A stretch of DNA of 9,172 nt from an uncultured Eubacterium sp. (lineage in GTDB: Bacteria; Bacillota; Clostridia; Lachnospirales; Lachnospiraceae), in the NCBI GenBank assembly GCA_946412445.1, contig CAMKHH010000029.1, positions 1-9,172 of the forward strand. Direction: 5' to 3'. Shown here one piece after another: positions 1 through 5,171 of this stretch. The first letter of the stretch is position 1. Every line of letters starts with the position of its first letter. The notes under the pieces were generated by a model, which searched no databases, had not been told where the DNA came from, and saw only the letters and a list, made by a program, of their open reading frames with translations. The position numbers and the translations under genes were made by a program.

Positions 1-22
1 ATTGCAATTTTATTCACTAAAA

Positions 23-29
23 AAGGAGG
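23..29 (+). promoter_or_regulatory. ribosome binding site for the TTG-started 92-residue gene
   Basis: A perfect AAGGAGG sits seven bases before TTG at 37. It decides the start, because the reading frame is open back to the window edge and has no ATG here. Confidence 0.8.
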
Positions 30-36
30 ATACGTT

Positions 37-315
37 TTGGCTATTTTTATTGATGGAAAGCGGTTTCAGAAGGAATTATCGAAGCTGAAGCCCGTGGATA
101 TCGGTCAGCTTAATGAGAAAAGTCAAAGGCTTCGGACATTATTTTTGGTATTGGCAGGAGATAAGAGGGTCATTAATGAACTTAGTCTGGAAGGAATGGC
201 AGACCTGTTTCATGAGACACCGGAAATTTTGAGTCTTTATGAATCGTGTGCCGAAGATTATTTTGATGCATCGAAGCTGGTTGATTATAAAAATAATCAG
301 CGGAGAGCGTTGTAG
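37..315 (+). CDS. small protein of unknown function, first gene of the ubiquitin-like module
   Basis: Encodes 92 residues that I do not recognise. The start is a TTG codon chosen because a perfect AAGGAGG lies at 23-29, seven bases upstream. The frame stays open to the left window edge, so a longer product is formally possible, but the ribosome binding site argues against it. The protein is soluble-looking with no signal peptide or membrane segment. It appears mostly helical, with charged heptad-like stretches (for example around residues 8-35) and an acidic aromatic patch near residues 64-77. It lies 20 bases before the E2-like gene, so it is probably co-transcribed and may be an accessory factor of that system. 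Small helical proteins do occur in bacterial ubiquitin-like operons, but family membership is not shown here. A TAA at 18-20 in another frame could be the end of an upstream gene. Confidence 0.75.
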   Translation: MAIFIDGKRFQKELSKLKPVDIGQLNEKSQRLRTLFLVLAGDKRVINELSLEGMADLFHETPEILSLYESCAEDYFDASKLVDYKNNQRRAL

Positions 316-320
316 AGTAA

Positions 321-327
321 AAGGAGG
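321..327 (+). promoter_or_regulatory. ribosome binding site that selects the second ATG of the E2-like gene
   Basis: AAGGAGG is followed by two in-frame ATGs at 330 and 336. The first is only two bases away, too close for initiation. The second is eight bases away, which is normal. The start is therefore called at 336. Confidence 0.75.
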
Positions 328-335
328 GTATGGTA

Positions 336-1043
336 ATGCAGGATATAGCGATTTATTTGAATCAGAATTTTAACCGTTCTCATGGTTACGATTGTGCCAA
401 TGTTGTATTTACGGATGAGAAAGGAAGAAAAAATTCCAAAATGGTAGAAATGGGCTCTCTGTTAAAAGCTTTTCAAAAGTCGGTTGTTGAAACAGTAGAA
501 CTAACACCTATTGGAGAAATTCCGTTTGGATATTACAACGGTGCGGTTGGTATTAGAAACAATAAGTTAAAGGCGGATATTGTCACTGTGCTACCTGCAA
601 GCATGCAGATGATGCAGTATGAGAATACTCAGTACGATGTCTGTGTGCCGTCACTTGTGTTTTCGTTTCATGTGGATAAGGGCAGGCTGGAAAAAACGCG
701 GGTTTTTGTATTAAAAGATGATAAACCGACGGGGAATAGTGTGCTTTACAGATATCCATTTGGAAACGTATACGATGATGGGAGAGTTTGTTGGGGAAGT
801 AATGTATTTCCGGACATCCTGGAAATAAAGAGGCTGGAAATGGTAATGACGCTGTTTATACAGAGTCCATGCAACTCGGATCTGTATAAGTCAGAAAAGT
901 GTATTGGAGTGAAGGATATACCGCTGCGTGAACTATTTGAGCAGCTCCATAACAAACAGGATTTCCCAGAAGAATATCTTATGCCAATAAAAAAGCAGAG
1001 AGGGAATATGTGCCTGAAAGATTTAATGACATGGAAAAAATAA
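336..1043 (+). CDS. PRTRC system protein B-like, predicted E2-like conjugating enzyme
   Basis: Encodes 235 residues. The central region matches what I know of PRTRC protein B, which has been classed as a prokaryotic E2 (ubiquitin-conjugating) fold family. A VPSLVF strand (residues 104-109) is followed by a lysine/arginine-rich strand, then PFGNVYDDGRVCWG at residues 141-154. That stretch closely resembles the eukaryotic E2 active-site segment with NxYxxGxxC, making Cys152 the candidate thioester-forming cysteine. The N-terminal ~95 residues and the C-terminal helical tail (after residue 160) are not recognised in detail. The start at 336 is favoured over ATG 330 because of ribosome-binding-site spacing. 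The gene sits between the small unknown gene and the ubiquitin-like/JAB fusion, whose ribosome binding site abuts this gene's stop. The E2-like role is inferred from family and motif; PRTRC function itself is not established as far as I know. Confidence 0.82.
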   Translation: MQDIAIYLNQNFNRSHGYDCANVVFTDEKGRKNSKMVEMGSLLKAFQKSVVETVELTPIGEIPFGYYNGAVGIRNNKLKADIVTVLPASMQMMQYENTQYDVCVPSLVFSFHVDKGRLEKTRVFVLKDDKPTGNSVLYRYPFGNVYDDGRVCWGSNVFPDILEIKRLEMVMTLFIQSPCNSDLYKSEKCIGVKDIPLRELFEQLHNKQDFPEEYLMPIKKQRGNMCLKDLMTWKK

Positions 1044-1050
1044 AAGGAGG
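1044..1050 (+). promoter_or_regulatory. ribosome binding site that selects the second ATG of the ubiquitin-like/JAB gene
   Basis: AAGGAGG lies directly after the preceding stop (1041-1043). In-frame ATGs follow at 1053 and 1059, two and eight bases away. The spacing favours 1059. The layout is nearly identical to that of the E2-like gene at 321-338. Confidence 0.75.
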
Positions 1051-1058
1051 ATATGATT

Positions 1059-2810
1059 ATGAGCAGTAGCAGTTTAGCAGAATTATTTGGAATCAGCAGT
1101 GAGGATGTGGCTAACAAGAAGAAAGGTGCAAAAGGAAAGGGCAGCGGAAAAACAGCGAAGAAGGAAAAAAAGCCCGTAAAGCAGGGTGGACGCTATCAGT
1201 TACCCGTGCGGATCAGAAGCGGATATATCCAGTGTACGCTTACGAATGAGCAGTTTGGAGGAGTGACTCTGGGCGAAAACGAAATAAGGACAGAGCTTCG
1301 TAAGCTGTATCCTGAATTGAGCGGTATTCAGTTCAGTCTTGTAAAGTTCAGCAATGAATTTACGAGGCTGCATGAAACAATGGAAAAGCTTGCGGAAAAT
1401 ACAGACGCGGATGATGAGAAAGACCGAACTGAAGAAGAACCGTTAGACATTGCGGAAGCTGCGTCTGAAGAAGATTATGGGAATGAAGATGAGGGCGAGG
1501 AGCAGGATGAAGAACTGGATGCTGAGGAAGAAGCTGCGGAGACAGGCGGTGGATCTGATGACGGACAAACAGATGAAAAAACCAGTCAGAGCGGAGGGTG
1601 CTGGGTCAAGCTGGATATCCAGTATCAGGAAGTAAAAAAGGATCAGACCATCGCATTTCCGTTAACTGTTAAAGTCGGGAAATATGAACTGGAAATAAAG
1701 GAAAAGGCTTCGCTTGAAGAAATTCGCGAGGCCTGGGTGAAAGAGTATCCTGAATATGCGGGTTGTCATTTCTGTTATGATGAGAGAAACAGCCTGCTGT
1801 TCCCATATATGTTAGGCGGTACCGAAATCAAGGGTAAGAAGTACAGCCTGCCTATCCAAATAGGATATCTGGATCAAAAGGAAACGTATACTGGCGTGGA
1901 TTTTGGAAATGCGGAAAAAGAACAGGTGACTTTAGAGGAAATCCGTAAAACTTATGGGAAAAAGCATCCTGAGTACGAAAACGGAATGTTCGTTTATAAT
2001 GCAGAAATTAACCTGCTGTTCCCAGTATTGGAGTTTAAAAAGGAGATGGACAACGAACGGATTGGCCTGCCTATTCTTGTACGTGGATCCGGCTTTACAA
2101 TGATGGTTGAGAAAGAAGACCTGAAAAACGCAGAGTCGGCTACGCTGCAAGAAATCCGTACAGTGATAGAGCGCATTTATCCGGAATTTTCAAAAGAGCG
2201 TACAGAAATGCATTATGACGAAAGGGGATTTGTTATTCCAGTACTCAAAGGCTCCCGGAAAGGCGTTCAGATAATGAATGTGCGCAAGAATCAGGGGTTT
2301 TTTATTGTAACGGGGCGTGATGGTTCTGTTTACAGAATTGAGCAGATGCCGTATGGATGTTTTGACTGCAGGGAAGACGGTTCCGATGTGGATTTCAGGA
2401 TGACGGAAAAAAAGATTCCTTATGGGATTTTGATGGATGTTGTTGCCTTTTTTAAGAGAAATCCGCGCAAGGAAGCTGCCGTGCAGATTTTTTATAACTT
2501 GGAAACGGAAAAGTATGAAATATATTATCCGGAACAGCAAGTGACGTCTGCAAGTGTTGTTTTTACGCGCAACCACGATATGGAAAATGACAAAGTATTG
2601 GTTATGGATATACATAGTCATGGAAGCATGAATGCCTTTTTTTCGTCCATAGATGATAATGACGAGAAAGGCACGCGCCTGTTTATGGTATTTGGCAACC
2701 TTGACAAGAAAGAAATTACCCATAAGCTGCGTGCCGGCATTGCCGGAAATTACAAAATGCTGAAGCTGAGTGATGTTTTTGAAATGGAGGATAAGACAAA
2801 TGAAAAGTGA
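1059..2810 (+). CDS. four ubiquitin-like repeats fused to a JAB/JAMM metalloprotease (PRTRC C-A-type fusion)
   Basis: Encodes 583 residues. In order: a lysine-rich basic tail (about 19-42); a first beta-grasp, ubiquitin-like repeat (44-101); a strongly acidic low-complexity linker (115-173); three more repeats (196-254, 260-326, 333-398); and a JAB/JAMM domain (about 403-575). Each repeat has a sheet-forming LP-type strand, then an EIR helix ending in PE plus an aromatic residue or Leu, as in PRTRC protein C. The JAMM motif is complete: His519, His521, then seven residues, Ser529, and Asp532 (H-x-H-x7-S-x2-D). Glu472 is a plausible upstream catalytic glutamate. The surroundings resemble PRTRC protein A (HSHG, then AFFSSIDD). 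The domain should be a zinc isopeptidase that processes or removes the modifier. The repeats are the only ubiquitin-like candidates in the window. Repeat 2 alone ends in Gly-Gly (253-254). The gene's end overlaps the E1-like gene by 11 bases. Confidence 0.85.
   Translation: MSSSSLAELFGISSEDVANKKKGAKGKGSGKTAKKEKKPVKQGGRYQLPVRIRSGYIQCTLTNEQFGGVTLGENEIRTELRKLYPELSGIQFSLVKFSNEFTRLHETMEKLAENTDADDEKDRTEEEPLDIAEAASEEDYGNEDEGEEQDEELDAEEEAAETGGGSDDGQTDEKTSQSGGCWVKLDIQYQEVKKDQTIAFPLTVKVGKYELEIKEKASLEEIREAWVKEYPEYAGCHFCYDERNSLLFPYMLGGTEIKGKKYSLPIQIGYLDQKETYTGVDFGNAEKEQVTLEEIRKTYGKKHPEYENGMFVYNAEINLLFPVLEFKKEMDNERIGLPILVRGSGFTMMVEKEDLKNAESATLQEIRTVIERIYPEFSKERTEMHYDERGFVIPVLKGSRKGVQIMNVRKNQGFFIVTGRDGSVYRIEQMPYGCFDCREDGSDVDFRMTEKKIPYGILMDVVAFFKRNPRKEAAVQIFYNLETEKYEIYYPEQQVTSASVVFTRNHDMENDKVLVMDIHSHGSMNAFFSSIDDNDEKGTRLFMVFGNLDKKEITHKLRAGIAGNYKMLKLSDVFEMEDKTNEK
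1188..2252 (+). repeat. four diverged ubiquitin-like (PRTRC-C-like) domain repeats inside one gene
   Basis: The repeats are at about 1188-1361, 1644-1820, 1836-2036 and 2055-2252. They share the helix core EIRTELRKLYPEL, EIREAWVKEYPEY, EIRKTYGKKHPEY and EIRTVIERIYPEF. A hydrophobic strand lies before the core, and repeats 2-4 have an FP or IP strand after it. They are protein-level repeats and too diverged to be a recent DNA duplication. Repeats 2-4 are nearly contiguous, while repeat 1 is separated by the acidic linker. Confidence 0.8.
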
Positions 2811-3507
2811 TATTGTCATTGTTGGATGTGGCGGCACGGGAAGCCATTATATCAAGGAACTTGGAAGATATCTTTATGGAAACAGGTGCCTGCGGAACGA
2901 TGAAATACGTATAGTCCTGGTTGACGGTGATCAGGTTGAGGACAAAAATCTGGTAAGGCAGGCTTTTTTGCCGCAGGATATAGGGTATAATAAGGCGCAG
3001 GTCATGGCTGAGATGCTTTCTCAGGCGTATGGTCTTTCCGTGGATTACTATGACGGTTATATTGACTGCGAAAAGGACATAGAAAAGCTTGTGAGGGACA
3101 ACTCGCTTGTTTTTCTGGTGGGGTGTGTCGATAACCACCAGTGCAGGCAGAGCATGCACAGTTTTTATATGAACAGGGAACATTGTATCTACATGGATAG
3201 TGCAAATGAATATCAGTCGGGAGAAATCGTTATTGGATCGCGGATAGGTGGGATGGAAATGTACCCTGACAGGGCAAGTTATTTTCCTGATGTGCTGCAG
3301 GAGGGGGCTGTAAAAAGGAGCGAGGAGAGCTGTGAGGTCTTGAACCAGGCAGAACCGCAGCATCTCTTAACAAACCAGTTCGCAGCATTAATCCTGCTGG
3401 CTAATACGATAAAGTTTCTTTCGGATGACTGGCCAGGCGGAATTGTTTTCTTTGATGCGTTCAAGTGCTATTCAATGGATCGGACGCCGAGGGAGGAGGC
3501 ATCATGA
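2800..3507 (+). CDS. ThiF/E1-like adenylating enzyme (PRTRC ThiF-type)
   Basis: Encodes 235 residues. The start is ATG 2800, nine bases after GGAGG (2786-2790). A longer frame from 2770 is possible but lacks a ribosome binding site, and it would precede the Rossmann strand unnecessarily. Residues 4-14 form the strand and glycine loop (DIVIVGCGGTG) that binds ATP. VDGD (41-44) follows, then the ThiF/E1 signature with Asn50, Arg53, Gln54 and Lys65, and the Asp111-Asn112 motif of the adenylation site. A C-terminal segment, SCE(177-179) to EPQHLLTNQFAA, resembles the conserved end of PRTRC ThiF proteins, and Cys178 is a candidate transfer cysteine. I see no pair of CxxC zinc motifs. The enzyme should adenylate the C terminus of a ubiquitin-like domain. 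It overlaps the ubiquitin-like/JAB gene by 11 bases and the next gene by ATGA, implying translational coupling. Confidence 0.88.
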   Translation: MKSDIVIVGCGGTGSHYIKELGRYLYGNRCLRNDEIRIVLVDGDQVEDKNLVRQAFLPQDIGYNKAQVMAEMLSQAYGLSVDYYDGYIDCEKDIEKLVRDNSLVFLVGCVDNHQCRQSMHSFYMNREHCIYMDSANEYQSGEIVIGSRIGGMEMYPDRASYFPDVLQEGAVKRSEESCEVLNQAEPQHLLTNQFAALILLANTIKFLSDDWPGGIVFFDAFKCYSMDRTPREEAS

Positions 3508-4295
3508 ACTTGGAAGATATTCTTGCCATTGATACGACTCCGATTGATGAAGGAATGGTATATGATATAAGTAAGATATGGGTTTCCACCTATGTATCAT
3601 CGCATCTGTCAGTTGAAAAATGGGTACGTTTTCTTCTGCTTTACCGGTATATTGAAAAATTTATTGCGGATATGAATATAGCTGTCTCTTTGCCGGTTGT
3701 TAATTACTGTTTGTCAGGAAAGGATAAAAGCGTGAATATCGAGAACTATATCATGCAGTGGTATTCAGGAGAGTTTGCCGGAAAAATTTTTACGCAGGTA
3801 ATGACGGAATGCAACTGGCAGTACAGAATTATGGTATACAAGGAGAAGGTTCTGACACGGCTGCCGGATACGGAGCCGTGCCAACTGGGAGAGTGGAAAA
3901 GCGCGGCAAAGCTGGTTAGAAAAATGAAAAAAATCCTAAAACCAAATCGCAGCAATGCAAAATACTATATTTTTTGGAATTATAATTTAGGATGGTATCT
4001 GCAGTTCAGGAAACAAAACTACCGGAAAGTCAAGCTGGCTTTTTCGGAAGGGGATAAAAAAATTGAAGAACTGCTGAAGGAAATCTGTAGACCGTTATGT
4101 ATAAAATTCGAGGAAGATTTTTGCATGCTTGATGCAGGCAAGTATTTACTGGGCCTGTTTGAAGGTTGGAATGGTGATGGCGCTGTGAACTTTCGGATGA
4201 TGAATAGTTTGTTTTTCATCAGGATTGCAGTGCTGGATAAACTGCTGGAGTATGCAATGGAATTATTTAAAATGAACAAGGAGGACAAAATGTGA
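3504..4295 (+). CDS. unknown protein, first of two tandem paralogues after the E1-like gene
   Basis: Encodes 263 residues of no family that I recognise. The start is ATG 3504, with GGAGG at about 3494-3498. It overlaps the E1-like stop as ATGA, so it is almost certainly translated in the same unit. It opens with LEDILAIDTTPID and carries a basic, aromatic-rich middle (KMKKILKP, then YYIFWNYNLGWYL). A C-terminal part has YLLGLFEGWN and an amphipathic helix with LDKLLEYAMELF. The next gene begins and ends with the same patterns, so the two are diverged paralogues. No signal peptide, clear membrane span or catalytic motif is visible. Its place inside the E1/E2/JAB unit suggests a partner, substrate or effector of that system, but this is inference only. 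Confidence 0.8.
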   Translation: MNLEDILAIDTTPIDEGMVYDISKIWVSTYVSSHLSVEKWVRFLLLYRYIEKFIADMNIAVSLPVVNYCLSGKDKSVNIENYIMQWYSGEFAGKIFTQVMTECNWQYRIMVYKEKVLTRLPDTEPCQLGEWKSAAKLVRKMKKILKPNRSNAKYYIFWNYNLGWYLQFRKQNYRKVKLAFSEGDKKIEELLKEICRPLCIKFEEDFCMLDAGKYLLGLFEGWNGDGAVNFRMMNSLFFIRIAVLDKLLEYAMELFKMNKEDKM

Positions 4296-5122
4296 CGTTG
4301 GAAGATATTTTGAAAATAGATACCTGTCCGTTTGATGATACTGTGCTCGATGAGTACATAACGGGTAATTATCATGCTTCGTCCCCGCTCCGGGCTAACC
4401 TGTGCAATCTGATTTTACGGTACTTGAACCTTTTTTGGGAAAAGTATCAGCCGGAGCTTGTTAGAACGTATGATCCCACAAGGTTAGTAGGTGCAGATGA
4501 CGAGGCACAAGAGGATTATTGTTTTTGGGACGAGGAGATGTCGGATATTATGCATACGGCTGTCAACGTTAACGGATGGAAATGTATGTGTTTTCGACAT
4601 GAATGTGGGGACATTGAGGTTTCTGGTGATTCCGGGGGCAGTGAAGATTCGGAAGAGGAGCGGTTTCATAAGGCGTATATGGAATTTCTGGATGAATGCG
4701 GCGTGGAAGGTTTTGCGAGAAAATTCTTTGAGAATGAGGAGAAATTAGTGAATGAGGCGGTACGTTATACGGATTACTTTAATCTTGGCATTTTATTAAA
4801 TGAGAAACTGATTACATATAATGCGCTTAAGAAACAGGATGCAGATCTGATACAGACGGTGTGCAAGGAAGAAGATCTTCATATAAGCAGGTTGGAGCAT
4901 GATATCTGGATGCCGTTTTGGGTCTGCTTTGCTGAAGAGAAAAAGGAATGTGATGGAGAGGAGTACGGTGTTTTTTTGCTTGGCTGTGATGGTTACAATT
5001 ATTATAGTTTTGACAATTTTGATCCTAACTGGGTATGCAAGACGTTTGTTATGGATCAGCTTCTTGATATTGCATTAAAGAAACTGGAGGCTTATACTGA
5101 CGCCCTAAAAAAGGTGGCGTAG
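4292..5122 (+). CDS. unknown protein, second of the tandem paralogues, acidic
   Basis: Encodes 276 residues of unknown family. It starts with GTG at 4292, with AAGGAGG at 4278-4284 seven bases upstream, and it overlaps the previous stop. The N terminus, LEDILKIDTCPFD, matches LEDILAIDTTPID of the neighbour. The later segment with FLLGCDGYNYYSFDNF and the terminal helix VMDQLLDIALKKL match the neighbour's YLLG and LDKLLEYAMELF regions. Unlike its paralogue it is markedly acidic, with a run of Asp, Glu and Ser around residues 107-126 and several cysteines. This difference in charge could mean the pair forms a heteromer, which is speculation. A hairpin terminator follows seven bases after its stop, so it is probably the last gene of the first unit. 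Confidence 0.8.
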   Translation: MTLEDILKIDTCPFDDTVLDEYITGNYHASSPLRANLCNLILRYLNLFWEKYQPELVRTYDPTRLVGADDEAQEDYCFWDEEMSDIMHTAVNVNGWKCMCFRHECGDIEVSGDSGGSEDSEEERFHKAYMEFLDECGVEGFARKFFENEEKLVNEAVRYTDYFNLGILLNEKLITYNALKKQDADLIQTVCKEEDLHISRLEHDIWMPFWVCFAEEKKECDGEEYGVFLLGCDGYNYYSFDNFDPNWVCKTFVMDQLLDIALKKLEAYTDALKKVA

Positions 5123-5128
5123 ATTTTA

Positions 5129-5157
5129 GGGGCGGCGGAAAGCTGCCCCGTTTTTTT
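5129..5157 (+). terminator. intrinsic terminator or attenuator between the ubiquitin-like module and the helicase gene
   Basis: GGGGCGGC at 5129-5136 pairs with GCTGCCCC at 5142-5149 (eight pairs, one G-U) around a five-base loop. After one G there are seven T residues at 5151-5157. This is a typical Rho-independent terminator. It ends two bases before the AAGGAGG of the next gene, so the helicase gene depends on read-through or on a promoter inside the preceding gene. Confidence 0.8.
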
Positions 5158-5171
5158 ATAAGGAGGAAAAA

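Noticed and set aside
1..20. End of an upstream gene at TAA 18-20
   Set aside because: Plausible, because stops abut ribosome binding sites elsewhere in the unit, but five codons are too few to support a feature.
2190..3363. Two long minus-strand open frames of 215 codons each opposite the ubiquitin-like/JAB and E1-like genes
   Set aside because: They lie antisense to genes with clear motifs, overlap each other, lack ribosome binding sites and encode low-similarity, His/Ile/Phe-rich sequence typical of antisense frames.
4976..5005. Possible promoter TTGCTT, 18 bases, TATTAT inside the second unknown paralogue
   Set aside because: The -35 matches only half the consensus, it lies in coding sequence, and the terminator at 5129-5157 would follow it. 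It was not strong enough to list.
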